Assembly (NCBI GenBank): GCA_000372225.1
Contig: AQTY01000006.1
Span: forward strand, 1 to 64,000
Length of the DNA: 64,000 nucleotides
Direction: 5' to 3'
Source: Candidatus Nitromaritima sp. SCGC AAA288-L16
GTDB lineage: Bacteria > Nitrospinota > Nitrospinia > Nitrospinales > VA-1
Position numbers and translations under genes: made by a program. Positions 6,972 to 16,807 of this stretch are shown piece after piece (position 1 is the stretch's first letter; every line of letters starts with the position of its first letter). The notes beneath the pieces are model-generated. The model searched no databases. It worked only from the letters and a program-made list of their open reading frames with translations, and was not told the origin of the DNA.

Positions 6972-9575
6972 TTAAAGGGCGTTTGCATTTTCTTTTTCCC
7001 ATTCCATCATCTTTAGCTGCGACTGAGCTGCTTTTTTTATTAAATTGTTCTCCGGTTGGGATTTGACTAACTGGTTAAGTTGAGCGGTGGCTTTTGGGTT
7101 GTTTTTAATCTTTTTGAGGGCATCGGCTGATATAAATTCTGACCAGTTTCTGTTTGGATGCTCAGGGAATAACTTAATGGCTGCGTCGAATGCATCTATA
7201 CTTTCGGTGTATTTTCCTTCCTGATAAAGGGAATTCGCAAGTTTATAATGCGCGTCTCTTAAATAAGCAGGGATTATTTTTTGAGTGCGATCAAAGGAGT
7301 TTATGGTTTTTTCATAGGCGGCTATGGCGTTTAAGTTTTCGTTGCGACCCGCTTCCAAGGTAGCCATAAGGTAATGAATTTCTGAGGTGGATTTTGGAAA
7401 TTTTTCCAGAATATTTTGGTAGATTTTTAGGGCGTCGTCATATTGCTTACGTCCATTCAATGATTTGGCTAATAGTTTCATGGCATTGCGGATTTTTTCG
7501 CTGCGCGGAAAGTTTTTCATAAAGCTGCGTGCGACGAATTCGGCTTCACTGTAGTTTTTTCTTTCATAATGGATTTTCCCAAGGTTAAGAAAAATTCTAT
7601 CATTATGAATTTTTCGAGCGTCCAATTGTTTTACTTTTTCATATAAGCGGACAGCCTCAGGTAGCATGCCTAGAGATTGGTAAGCCTCTCCTACTTGTAA
7701 GAGAGTTTTTAAGCTTTTGATTTTACCAATGGAGAGGCTAGCATAGTCGGTATAAGAATAAAGAATTGGTAAAACCCCGCCTTGCTTTGCATAACCATCT
7801 ACCAGAAATATTAAAGATTGGCGTATATACTTTGCCGCGTCACGGTGAAATTTAGATTCCTCACCTAAGGGTAATAACTTTTTAAATTCCTGAATCGCTT
7901 CAAGGTAATTTTGCTCTTTTAACAAGGCTATTCCCTTGCTTAGGGTAACTTCGCTTAGAATATCTACATCCTTAGCAGATTCCAGAATTTTGTCATATGC
8001 TTTTAGTGGCTCGAAGTAGGTACTGACGTCGAAAATAGCATCGTTTACTGGTAGTCTAGGGTAACGAACGCCGATATCAGCCATACGAATTTTTCCGTAT
8101 TGAGATTCTCGATTTTCAGGATCAAGCTTGGCCGATTGGTCGTAGACTGAGAGTGCTTCCATTTCCTTGCCTTGAATAAGGTAAAGGTCACCAATACGAT
8201 TAAGTGCTCTATGCGTTTCTTTGTTGGCAGGATCCATGTTTATCATGTTGAAATAAAACTTTCTAGCCTTTGGATAATCTCTTTTTTTGAAATAAATTTC
8301 TCCCATATTGCTATAGATTATAGGCGTTTTATTCACTACGGATGGCCACCTACGTACGGCCTCGTTATAGATATCTAGCGCACGGATATAATCTTCCTGA
8401 TCGAAATATGCGTTAGCGATTTTAATAATCGCCAACTGGGCCTCATTAGATTTAGGAGCTTTTTTGAGGATTTTTTGGAATGCTTCGTAAGCCTCTTCAT
8501 ACCGTTTCTCTTTTAAAAGCATATTAGCCAGACTGTTTTTGCGTGCAGTGTTGTAAAGACTTCTTTTATTCTGATTGATTCCTTCGTTATACAAGACCCG
8601 AGCTTCGAGGGAGTAGCCTATTTCTTCAAAGATATTGCCTATTTTATAAAGCGCATGATCGGAAAATCGAGACTTTGGAAATTTTCTGGTGGCGTGTTGA
8701 TAGGCAGCTAAAGCCTTTTCATAATTGGGGTATTTTTGTCTCCATGCAACGCGAAATTCGGCTTCGGCAAGCAGATAAAGTATATTTGGTAAAAGAAGAC
8801 TGCTTGGGTAGTCTTTAGCGTACTTTCTAAATAATTTGATTGCCCCAGGTTCAATTTTTTCTATTTCTTCTGTTTCTCCAGTTTCTGGATCAGGTTCGCT
8901 TTCAACTTTAATCGTGTAATCCTCAAGCTTCCTCTCCTGATAGAGTTTTAACGCTTTTTGGTATTCTTCCCAGCCGTTTTCTTTTCTTTCCTCTTCGTCT
9001 TTAAGAGTAATCTCTTTTACTTGTTCAGAAGATAGGCCCTTCATCTTCGTGCCTTTAGCTTTTAATAGATCAATCGGTGATTCCGTCTTTTTTGGTTTTT
9101 TCTTGCCAATTCTTGTTTTGAGAAATGGTTCAGTAGTTCCCTTTAGATCTAGCACTATCTGGGAGGTTGCCTTTTCTTTATGGTGAAAAAAACGAGTGTT
9201 TGAATTTTTTAAATGGAGGGTTAAAATGATTTGGTCTTCATTAGACTGCACATCAACTGAAGCAAGGTTTTTGTCACGGTATTTTTTTGATTTTACTTTT
9301 GGTGTTACTGATGTGCCATCAAAAATAAGGGCAATTTTTTTTTCTACAAAATTAGCATTGACCTGATATTCGACAGGGCCTGAAATATCCAAAAGAAGCC
9401 GTGTGTATTTTGGATGGGGACCAATCCTGATCTGCTTGATTTGTTTGCCCGAGGCAATCCCTTCTTGTTCTTGTCCGTAGACTTTTTTTTCGACGCCAGT
9501 GGTGAAAAATAGGACAGCAAGAAGTAAAAATGCGAAAGACCTATTTTTTTTGACAAGATTCATGATAACTTGCAT
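6972..9575 (-). CDS. Exported AMIN-domain and TPR-repeat protein
   Basis: The 867-residue product begins with a signal peptide (RSFAFLLLAVLFFTTGV). It is followed by a beta-rich AMIN-like domain (about residues 45-145, IGPHPKYTRLLLDISGPVEY), a Lys/Glu-rich linker, and then about 600 residues of tetratricopeptide repeats (for example EEAYEAFQKILKKAPKSNEA and PDALKIYQ-type units). AMIN domains target proteins to the envelope or peptidoglycan, and TPRs are protein scaffolds. The gene is the first of a unit with the kinase and sigma-54 activator and has its own -24/-12 promoter 37 bp upstream, so it likely belongs to the motility regulon. The start may be 9575 or the ATG at 9563; neither has a clear ribosome site. 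Its exact role is unknown. Confidence 0.85.
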   Translation of the reverse strand: MQVIMNLVKKNRSFAFLLLAVLFFTTGVEKKVYGQEQEGIASGKQIKQIRIGPHPKYTRLLLDISGPVEYQVNANFVEKKIALIFDGTSVTPKVKSKKYRDKNLASVDVQSNEDQIILTLHLKNSNTRFFHHKEKATSQIVLDLKGTTEPFLKTRIGKKKPKKTESPIDLLKAKGTKMKGLSSEQVKEITLKDEEERKENGWEEYQKALKLYQERKLEDYTIKVESEPDPETGETEEIEKIEPGAIKLFRKYAKDYPSSLLLPNILYLLAEAEFRVAWRQKYPNYEKALAAYQHATRKFPKSRFSDHALYKIGNIFEEIGYSLEARVLYNEGINQNKRSLYNTARKNSLANMLLKEKRYEEAYEAFQKILKKAPKSNEAQLAIIKIANAYFDQEDYIRALDIYNEAVRRWPSVVNKTPIIYSNMGEIYFKKRDYPKARKFYFNMINMDPANKETHRALNRIGDLYLIQGKEMEALSVYDQSAKLDPENRESQYGKIRMADIGVRYPRLPVNDAIFDVSTYFEPLKAYDKILESAKDVDILSEVTLSKGIALLKEQNYLEAIQEFKKLLPLGEESKFHRDAAKYIRQSLIFLVDGYAKQGGVLPILYSYTDYASLSIGKIKSLKTLLQVGEAYQSLGMLPEAVRLYEKVKQLDARKIHNDRIFLNLGKIHYERKNYSEAEFVARSFMKNFPRSEKIRNAMKLLAKSLNGRKQYDDALKIYQNILEKFPKSTSEIHYLMATLEAGRNENLNAIAAYEKTINSFDRTQKIIPAYLRDAHYKLANSLYQEGKYTESIDAFDAAIKLFPEHPNRNWSEFISADALKKIKNNPKATAQLNQLVKSQPENNLIKKAAQSQLKMMEWEKENANAL

Positions 9576-9611
9576 AAAAGTATGAGTTGATGGTTTCTAT
9601 TATAGTAGCAC

Positions 9612-9627
9612 AGCAATTTCTATACCA
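9612..9627 (-). promoter_or_regulatory. Sigma-54-type promoter for the TPR-kinase-regulator unit
   Basis: The minus strand reads TGGTATAGAAATTGCT, with GG and GC exactly 10 nt apart. The start of transcription would fall near 9601, about 25-40 nt before the TPR start codon. The match to the element before flgC (TGGTATGGTTATTGCT) supports a shared class of promoter. It implies that the regulator pair is itself sigma-54 controlled, as flrBC is under FlrA in vibrios; no FlrA homologue is seen here. Confidence 0.7.
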
Positions 9628-9829
9628 GTTGGGAATACATACCTGCAGAGAGTTGAGAAGATTGTAACTTAGGCCATAAAAAGACTAGGTTTAGGGGAAT
9701 TTTTGTGACTGAAAAAACGCAAATGTTAACTAAACTAAAGAAATAGCCTTCGTCATGTTTTTGACTATTTAAGCAGGTTTTTTTAATAGATTTGGCTGTT
9801 TTTTTATTCCATTTAAATAGGGCTCCTTG

Positions 9830-10855
9830 GTGAGTAAAAATAAAACGGGTGAGCGTCATTATCAGGAATTGATAGATTTTAATAAAGCCATAAGTTTACT
9901 GAGCTTGGAGGAGATTTCCGCTGTGCTCGTGGACCGGTTACCCTCAATTTTATCGATACATTTTTTCACCTTATTCCTGTACGACAAAGATAAGCGAACG
10001 TTGAATTTGATATCTCACAATCGCCCAGATATAGAGAGTTTTTTTTCACTACCTCTTTCTAGTTCCCCGGTCATGGAAGCGGCTATTTTAAGTGGTAAAT
10101 ATATTCTAGAGGAGAGTTTTATAGACTCTAAATACTATCGAAAGACAGGTAGTCAATTCTTTAAAAAGGATTATTTTGCGACAATTCCTTTAAAAATCGA
10201 AAAAGAAATTGTGGGAGTGTTGAATATCAATGACGGAAAGAAAGTTTCGTTCAATGTGAGTAACCTAGATTTTGTTTTAAAATTATCTGAGTTTATTTCG
10301 ATGACGGTTAGCAACGCGGTTCTGTATGGAAGGATAAAAAAGTTATCATTGACCGACGGGTTGACGGGAATTTCAAACCGACCCAATATGGAGCAAGTTT
10401 TGCGAAGTGAGTTCGAGAGAAGCATGCGCTACGGTGCTCCATTATCAGTAGTTCTTTTGGACGTGGATAATTTTAAAGGTGTCAATGATACTTATGGGCA
10501 CCAAAAAGGAGATGAAATCCTCGTGGAAGTTGCTTCTTTGATGAAAAAAGTTTGTCGTGCTAATGATACTGCGGCTCGATATGGAGGAGAAGAATTTTTA
10601 ATGATTCTTCCCCAGTCTAATGCTCAGGGTGCCTTTAAGATTGCAGAGCGCGTGAGAGAAGAACTGATGAAGCTGGATTTTACTGGGAACGAATCAAATT
10701 TTAGCGTGACCACTAGTTGCGGCGTTGCGGAACTAGATAGAGATTTTATTAAAAGTAAGGATCAATTGGTTACTATGGCAGATCAGGCGCTTTATGAAGC
10801 AAAAAATAGCGGGAAAAATAAAACTATCATAGGGCATCCTGAAAACAAAAAATGA
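9830..10855 (+). CDS. GAF-GGDEF diguanylate cyclase
   Basis: The 341-residue protein has an N-terminal GAF-like sensor region (about residues 15-165) followed by a GGDEF domain (about 175-335). The active site is intact as RYGGEEFLMILP. An inhibitory I-site motif RAND lies five residues before it, so product feedback is expected. The substrate loop DVDNFKGVNDTYGHQKGDE is canonical. It should make cyclic di-GMP from GTP in the cytoplasm. No membrane segment is present. The start is a GTG at 9830 (a TTG lies one codon earlier) with only a weak ribosome site. The gene is divergent from the flagellar unit, and its product would plausibly influence motility-to-attachment switching; that link is inference from position. 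Confidence 0.93.
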   Translation: MSKNKTGERHYQELIDFNKAISLLSLEEISAVLVDRLPSILSIHFFTLFLYDKDKRTLNLISHNRPDIESFFSLPLSSSPVMEAAILSGKYILEESFIDSKYYRKTGSQFFKKDYFATIPLKIEKEIVGVLNINDGKKVSFNVSNLDFVLKLSEFISMTVSNAVLYGRIKKLSLTDGLTGISNRPNMEQVLRSEFERSMRYGAPLSVVLLDVDNFKGVNDTYGHQKGDEILVEVASLMKKVCRANDTAARYGGEEFLMILPQSNAQGAFKIAERVREELMKLDFTGNESNFSVTTSCGVAELDRDFIKSKDQLVTMADQALYEAKNSGKNKTIIGHPENKK

Positions 10856-10875
10856 AAACCAAAATTTAGTTTTGT

Positions 10876-12717
10876 TTAAAATGCTTTATTTATTCTAGCT
10901 ATTAGGTGAAGGATAGACTTGGTGCAACCGAGTAGATCAGCCATAGAAAGGCTCTCGCCTGGTTCATGCATTCGCGAGTCTGGATCATAGGGGCCAAGGC
11001 ATAGGGGTTGAGTTCCGGGAATGGCATCAGTTAGTTTGGCGACAAAGGGTATAGAACCCCCGCACCCATAAATACAAGCGGTGCGATCATATCCCATTTC
11101 TAAGGATTCCAAGGCGATTGGGAATACGGGGTGGGTTATCGGTGTGATCCATGGAGTAGCCCCTCGATCGAATTTAATTTTCACCTTGTAATCTTTAGAC
11201 AGGTTTTTTTGTAAGTATGTTTTAAGAGCATTTTCTGATTTTTTTTCCTGATTCCCCGGCGCAAGGCGGATTTCCACCATAGCCTTGGCGCTAGGATCCT
11301 CAAAGAGTTTTGCTGTTTCGTCTTCCTCAACAAACAGAGAATAGGTTTCAATTACTGATTTGTCAGAAATTGTACTGCGAGCTTTTTGAATTTCAGGTGT
11401 GAGAGAACCATCATTTTTTATTAATTGGTCAATCATTCTGGCCAGTTGTAACTCAGCTACCGGGAAAGGCCCGCCATTCATTCCAGAATGAGGGTCTTTG
11501 GTCGAGGATGTCAAAATCAAATCGAATGAAATACCTTCTGAATCCGCTTCAATTCTTCGTAGAGTTATTTTGAGGTTGAAAGGGTTAGTCTTCTTAAAAA
11601 ACTCCAGGAGTTTTGATTGAAGAGCTTCGGGGTCGAAGCATGAATTAAAGTGCATTCGAGCTCCAGCTCTACCAAAGATAATACTGCCCGCAACACGGTG
11701 CCCTGGCCTAACGTTGATTGCAGACTTTCTCAGTTGTGCTTCTAAAATTGAAGTTACATCAGCTGGAACGGTAAGGAGAGTTTCTGGTAACAACCCTGCA
11801 GAATTTCTCAAGAAGTTGACAGTAGTAGGGACATACGAAAAACCAGTTTGTTCTTCTTGTGTAACCGGTATATCTGCTTTATCAATCGCATCTATTGCTA
11901 AAGAATGATCTTCTCGGATCAATGTGGCTAGTAATTTATAAAGAGCTGTTTGAGAATCTAGGGTTGCTGTTGGACTAGCATCAACAGAGACCTCCAACTG
12001 AGTAATACCACGGAGAGAGGTAGTAAGACCAGGATATCCGGTCGCAGGATTAATTACATCGGTGATGACGACACAATCGACATCATTGAAAAAGCTTTGA
12101 TTCTGTGAAATTTGTTCCTCTAAAGAGTGCGAGCCGCACTCTTCTTCAGTTTCATAAAGTATTTTTATATTGCAAGGTAATGCCTGTAGTTTATCTTTTA
12201 AAAGATTTTCTGGATCGGATTGGACGGAGCGCAGGGTAGCATCAATTGCCATTCCTATTGAAATAACGCCGCTCAGATCATCAGCTGCTCCCCTGCCATA
12301 GGCTCTAGTTCTATCGGAGTTCCATGTTAGTTCGGTAGGTGCAATGCCACCCCATTTTTTAAATTTTTTATCATCCATGTAAGGTTGCTTGTCTAGATGC
12401 GCATAAAAAAGAAGAGTTGGCTTACTAGGTGATACTGCTAATTCAGCTAGCAAAATAGGAGTAGCATTAGCACAGTTTATGGGAGGGGTATTAATTTTTA
12501 TTTTTTTGAATCCTATTTGCTGTAGATAGTCACTAGCGTAGTTTAATATTTCCTTCATATCGGAAGGTATTTTTCGATCTCCTTCAAATTCATTTACGCT
12601 AAAACTACGACTATCTATACGAACCATTTCTTCTAACGCATCTAAGTGTTTTAGGACGAGTTTTGAATTCGGTCGAATTTCATTTTCAGCAAAATCATCT
12701 AAAATTTTTAGATTCAT
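10876..12717 (-). CDS. M20-family zinc dipeptidase/peptidase, unusually long
   Basis: Metal-binding features of the M20 family are visible: LLFYAHLDKQP (HxD), AYGRGAADDLSG (metal Asp), YETEEECGS (catalytic and metal Glu pair), and C-terminal SRMHEPGESL with the last metal His. YGCGGSIPF matches the substrate-binding region of CNDP-like dipeptidases. At 613 residues it is well above the usual 450-480. The extra length lies in the middle, between the lid domain segments around residues 250-420. It is likely a cytoplasmic aminoacyl or dipeptide hydrolase; the substrate cannot be read from the sequence. It is convergent with the diguanylate cyclase, with a 20 bp gap. Confidence 0.87.
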   Translation of the reverse strand: MNLKILDDFAENEIRPNSKLVLKHLDALEEMVRIDSRSFSVNEFEGDRKIPSDMKEILNYASDYLQQIGFKKIKINTPPINCANATPILLAELAVSPSKPTLLFYAHLDKQPYMDDKKFKKWGGIAPTELTWNSDRTRAYGRGAADDLSGVISIGMAIDATLRSVQSDPENLLKDKLQALPCNIKILYETEEECGSHSLEEQISQNQSFFNDVDCVVITDVINPATGYPGLTTSLRGITQLEVSVDASPTATLDSQTALYKLLATLIREDHSLAIDAIDKADIPVTQEEQTGFSYVPTTVNFLRNSAGLLPETLLTVPADVTSILEAQLRKSAINVRPGHRVAGSIIFGRAGARMHFNSCFDPEALQSKLLEFFKKTNPFNLKITLRRIEADSEGISFDLILTSSTKDPHSGMNGGPFPVAELQLARMIDQLIKNDGSLTPEIQKARSTISDKSVIETYSLFVEEDETAKLFEDPSAKAMVEIRLAPGNQEKKSENALKTYLQKNLSKDYKVKIKFDRGATPWITPITHPVFPIALESLEMGYDRTACIYGCGGSIPFVAKLTDAIPGTQPLCLGPYDPDSRMHEPGESLSMADLLGCTKSILHLIARINKAF

Positions 12718-12881
12718 GGAGTAGCTACCTGATCAATTATTAAAAAATAATATCCTTTTTGGCTGTCTTTAACCTAGTTCCATCACATGTTACTATTCTT
12801 ACTGTAACGTAGTTTTTAGATAAAGGTATAAGATATGTTTTATTCTGCTGACATATGAAAATTTATTAGGAGCATTATTAA

Positions 12882-13154
12882 TTGATTAAAGTATTTTTCA
12901 ATATTCTTCGACTGATTCGCGTTCTGAGAGAGAGAGGTAACTGGAAACTTATTCGGCATTCTCGGAATCAATTGAAGGATTTTATTTTTTGCCGATCCGG
13001 ATTAAACCACAAGCCTCTAATTTATATTTTGGTTTATTGGTACCGTCTTTTAAAGGGACATGAGATGTTGATCTGGCGTTTGGAAACATTTGGTTTTCTC
13101 TTCACCTCTGAGACTGATCAAAAGGCTAAGGATCGTTTGAATAGCTACTTGTAA
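12882..13154 (+). CDS. Small basic hypothetical protein
   Basis: A 90-residue frame starts with TTG at 12882, nine bases after an AGGAG. The protein is rich in Arg, Lys and aromatic residues (LRLIRVLRERGNWKLIRHSR), with a hydrophobic centre (PLIYILVYWYRLL). I do not recognise it. It precedes the GT-C glycosyltransferase by 106 bp and could be cotranscribed. The good ribosome site is the main argument that it is real. Confidence 0.45.
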   Translation: MIKVFFNILRLIRVLRERGNWKLIRHSRNQLKDFIFCRSGLNHKPLIYILVYWYRLLKGHEMLIWRLETFGFLFTSETDQKAKDRLNSYL

Positions 13155-13260
13155 AGAATTATATTGTGATAGGTTTTTCCTCCCCCACATAATTTTTTAG
13201 AAACTGCCCATTATCTGCTAAAGTCTGCAATAGTCTTAACTTTAAGAAAGGATTCAACCG

Positions 13261-14766
13261 ATGAAGGAACCTTTGTTTAAACTGCTTTCTAATAGAACTT
13301 TTCAAGTTGTTTTTTTAATTTTTTCTTCTTTGCTTACTTTTTTGGGTCGTCAACTGGACAGAGGAATCACAAACTTTGACGGTGCTTATTACGCTATTAA
13401 GGCAAGGGAAATTTTTTTATCAGATAGTTTGTGGGTGGTTACTTGGAAAGGGACAGCTCATTTTTTTGATAACCCACCGCTGCCGTTTTGGGTCACGGGC
13501 TTAGCATATAAGGCTTTTGGCGTATCTGGATACGCGGCTGTTTTTTCATCGGCAATCTTCGGTGTTTTGATTGTTTGTTTAACGTATTCGCTTTGTAACT
13601 ACCTATATAAAGATAACTGGACATCTTTCCTAGCCGCCTTTGTGCTTCTTTTCCCCGGGTTGTTTTTGGATTCGTCACGCAGGGCAATGTTGGATATTAC
13701 GCTTGCCTTTTTTGTAACTGCTTCAATGTATTGCCTGATAAAAGGGTTGGAAAATAGAAAATTTTATTTACTTTATGGGTTGATGGCGGGGTGTGCTGTA
13801 TTGACAAAAAGCTTACTTGGGTTTTTCCCTATCATAATAGGCATTGTTTTTATGTTATGGCATGGAGGATTTCGTAAAATTTTTGACCCAGTGTTTATAA
13901 CAGGAGTGATATTAGCTTTGTTGGTAGGTTGCAGTTGGTACGTAGTTAATTGGCATTTGTTTGGAGATCTGTTTATAGAACGACATTTTAAATCAGCACA
14001 CATGAGACTTTTTCCCCAAGACTTTTTCTCAAATAACCCATTATATGTGTTTGGCTATCTGAAAGACATGTTGAGGAATTACTGGCCTTGGCTGCCTGTT
14101 ACTCTTATAGGGATATTTTTGTTTGCAAAGCGAGGCTTAAAGGAGAAAGACAAACAGGCAATGTTTCTATTTCTGTGGGTTTTTATTCCATTTGTAATAA
14201 TGAGCACCTCTAGAAATCAGACTCTGCGCTATCTTTTTATGATTTTTCCGGCTTTTGGAATTATAACGGCCCATACGCTGGCAGCTTGGTTAAAGGAAAG
14301 CCAAAAGGAAAAGGTGCTACCATGGATGGTTGGAATTATAATGGTAACAGTTTTAGTAGTGAATGTGACGCCTATAAAGATGAAAGTATCCCTCAACTAC
14401 AATAGCGCGGAGGTAAGAGATGTGGCAACTTTTGTTAACGCTAATACCCCGCCGAAGCAGGAGGTCAATTTTTACAAACTCTCTAGGTGGAACCCGACGC
14501 AAGCGTTAATGTTTTATTCTGACCGTTTTGTTAATTGGGATGGTATTGTTCCCACAGAACCAGAGGCACTATTTCAGGAAATGGAGAAGGATATGAGAGG
14601 AACTTGGTTGGCAAATATTTGGGAGTTTGAAAAATTAGAGAAAGAATTCCCTGGGAGACTTTATCTGATTTACGGAAATAAAAAGTTTGCCTATTTCACA
14701 TCGCTGAAAAACAGGAGCAACATTAGTTATAATTTTTCAAAGATGAAGCTTCCAGTTGTGCGATAG
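13261..14766 (+). CDS. GT-C membrane glycosyltransferase (ArnT/PMT-like)
   Basis: This 501-residue polytopic protein has about ten hydrophobic helices. The first extracytoplasmic loop carries the acidic motif typical of GT39/GT83 enzymes (NFDGAYYAIKAREI, then DNPPLPFWVTGLAYKAFG). The C-terminal third is a soluble periplasmic domain. The family uses undecaprenyl-phosphate sugars to decorate lipid A, LPS or proteins on the periplasmic side of the inner membrane. The start ATG follows AAGGA. It is convergent with a second GT-C gene and their ends overlap by 44 bp. Donor and acceptor are not predictable. Confidence 0.85.
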   Translation: MKEPLFKLLSNRTFQVVFLIFSSLLTFLGRQLDRGITNFDGAYYAIKAREIFLSDSLWVVTWKGTAHFFDNPPLPFWVTGLAYKAFGVSGYAAVFSSAIFGVLIVCLTYSLCNYLYKDNWTSFLAAFVLLFPGLFLDSSRRAMLDITLAFFVTASMYCLIKGLENRKFYLLYGLMAGCAVLTKSLLGFFPIIIGIVFMLWHGGFRKIFDPVFITGVILALLVGCSWYVVNWHLFGDLFIERHFKSAHMRLFPQDFFSNNPLYVFGYLKDMLRNYWPWLPVTLIGIFLFAKRGLKEKDKQAMFLFLWVFIPFVIMSTSRNQTLRYLFMIFPAFGIITAHTLAAWLKESQKEKVLPWMVGIIMVTVLVVNVTPIKMKVSLNYNSAEVRDVATFVNANTPPKQEVNFYKLSRWNPTQALMFYSDRFVNWDGIVPTEPEALFQEMEKDMRGTWLANIWEFEKLEKEFPGRLYLIYGNKKFAYFTSLKNRSNISYNFSKMKLPVVR

Positions 14767-16549
14767 GTCGCATCGCATCTGTTTTCTTTAAAAGAATATA
14801 ACTTTCAGAATACTCGTCCAACTGAGAGGCTAGCCCATACATTAATAGAGATTGAAACATAAGTTTGGTCATTCTTATTTTTTTCCAACCGGTTTCTATG
14901 GCCTGAGTGGTAACTGGAAGGTTGTAAAAATTTTTTTCCCACTCTGTTACACGCATAACGATATAAGCAATATTTTTGGACTTGATGAACAGTTTTAATT
15001 CGGTTGGATTTTTTAAATGGATAGCGGGAAGACCAGTCATAACACCAATGCGTGCTCGGTGGCTACCTAATTGATAAATGCCGATATGTTTATTATTTTG
15101 AGGGTCAGATAAAATTTTATCAGAAAATAGTTTCATTGGGTATCGATTGAAATAAGAAAGAGTGTTGCCACTTAATGTGGCAAGAAAAACAATTTGTAAA
15201 ATGGATAAAGCAATGACCATGGAAAAATATTTTTTTAACTTGTAAAACATGAATAGAGCAACGAACCCAAAAAGATTAAGGAGTAATAAAGTTGGTAGTT
15301 CAATTGGAACTGGAAAATGAGGAGCTAAGAAAAGCAATCCCATTACTGTTAGTGTTGTAGTTAAAAGATAAAATATCAGTGTTAAGTAAAACGCAACATT
15401 AAATGCCCTGCCCTGAAAACCTGTGGGCGAGTCTATAAGCTGAGAGAAAAACTGAGCCGTTATCATTACAATCGGGGTTGATACAGGTAACATATACCTA
15501 CTGTGCTCAATGCGGAATAGGGTGAATAGTGTCCAAGGCAATATGATCCATAAGGCAGAAAATAGGAAAGCTAGGTTGTCTTTTTTAATTACTTTGCTAT
15601 GCCAAGATTTTAATTTCTCTTTCAAGAATAAAAAATAACCATCATTCAATGATAAAGATATTGGTTTTGTCGAGATAGTTCCAAACTTTACAGCGAGTGC
15701 CGCTATAAAAAAAAACGACCATGGTAAGTAATAACGAATAATTACTAAAAAATAATATAAGCTAAACGACGTATCATGAATAATTCGATCGCGTAACTCT
15801 GCTCCAAGAATATGGTTTTTGAATTCATTGCCATGGATAACTAGCATGGCGGTGAACCAGGGAAGAATAATTATTGCTAGAACCAGAACCCCAGAGCCAA
15901 GTCGCAGTTGGGATAATTCTTTCCAATTTCGCGAAATCAAAATATAACAACTTATAACAAGTGTTGGGATAATGATAGCTGGTGGTCCTTTGATCATAAA
16001 CCCAACGCCCATGCAAATGTAAGCGAGATAGTAGGCTGTGGCTCTGTTCGATTCACCTTGAAATCCACGAATAAAAAAATAAAACGCCGATAGAATGAAG
16101 AAATTTAATGCCATGTCGGTTATTGCCCAACGCGAAATTTGAAAATGTAGGTAGCAACCGGGCAATAATAGAGCGCTGATGATCGCTGTTTTGAGATCGA
16201 ATAAACGGCGAGCAATTATGTAGGCAAGAGGTATGCAAAGCGCGCCAAAAAATGTAGACACTAGTCGAGCTGAAAACAAATTGATCCCAAATGTTTTGTA
16301 GGAGGCTGCAACTAACCAGTAAAATAGGATTGGTTTGGCGAATCGTTTCTTTTCATGATAAATAGGTGTTATGTAATCATCTGAATCGACCATATTGCGA
16401 GCGCTGGTAACATAAAAATTTTCATCAGCATGGTATGGAGGAATTTCACTAAGGTTGTATGTGAATGCAAAAAAACAGAAAAGAGTAAAGACCCCTAGGT
16501 GTATGCTCTCTCTTATGCTAGGACTGTTGGGTGTAGGTTGTGATTGCAT
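14723..16549 (-). CDS. GT-C membrane glycosyltransferase (ArnT/PMT-like), second copy
   Basis: This 608-residue polytopic protein has the GT39/GT83 layout: an acidic first-loop motif (YHADENFYVTSARNM), then KRFAKPILFYWLVAASYKTFG, multiple transmembrane helices, and a C-terminal soluble tail (ATTLT and LGSHRARIGVMTGLP regions). It should transfer a sugar from a polyprenyl-phosphate donor in the periplasm. It is only distantly like the neighbouring GT-C gene, so it is not a recent duplicate. The ATG at 16549 has no obvious ribosome site. Confidence 0.85.
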   Translation of the reverse strand: MQSQPTPNSPSIRESIHLGVFTLFCFFAFTYNLSEIPPYHADENFYVTSARNMVDSDDYITPIYHEKKRFAKPILFYWLVAASYKTFGINLFSARLVSTFFGALCIPLAYIIARRLFDLKTAIISALLLPGCYLHFQISRWAITDMALNFFILSAFYFFIRGFQGESNRATAYYLAYICMGVGFMIKGPPAIIIPTLVISCYILISRNWKELSQLRLGSGVLVLAIIILPWFTAMLVIHGNEFKNHILGAELRDRIIHDTSFSLYYFLVIIRYYLPWSFFFIAALAVKFGTISTKPISLSLNDGYFLFLKEKLKSWHSKVIKKDNLAFLFSALWIILPWTLFTLFRIEHSRYMLPVSTPIVMITAQFFSQLIDSPTGFQGRAFNVAFYLTLIFYLLTTTLTVMGLLFLAPHFPVPIELPTLLLLNLFGFVALFMFYKLKKYFSMVIALSILQIVFLATLSGNTLSYFNRYPMKLFSDKILSDPQNNKHIGIYQLGSHRARIGVMTGLPAIHLKNPTELKLFIKSKNIAYIVMRVTEWEKNFYNLPVTTQAIETGWKKIRMTKLMFQSLLMYGLASQLDEYSESYILLKKTDAMRPIAQLEASSLKNYN

Positions 16550-16807
16550 AATTAGGGAGAAAATTGACTTTATAATTCTTGGTATTAGCTCTCACTTGGC
16601 AGTTGTCAGTTAGCGTTGGTTTGCGAAAATTATTATACACTTGAATGATTTTTCGAAGTGCAAAATATAAGGACGTGAATTATAATTTCATCCACGACCT
16701 ATGTGATTTAAAACACCTTTCTAATACTTGCTAGTAATCTGAATAAAATTTCTTAATTAACCTATTCTTCGTCACTATAAATTTTTTAACTCCTAAATTT
16801 AACATTC

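Noticed and set aside
9620..9859. 79-residue minus frame upstream of the TPR gene
   Set aside because: It covers the promoter region and the start of the diguanylate cyclase, and has no ribosome site or protein-like pattern.
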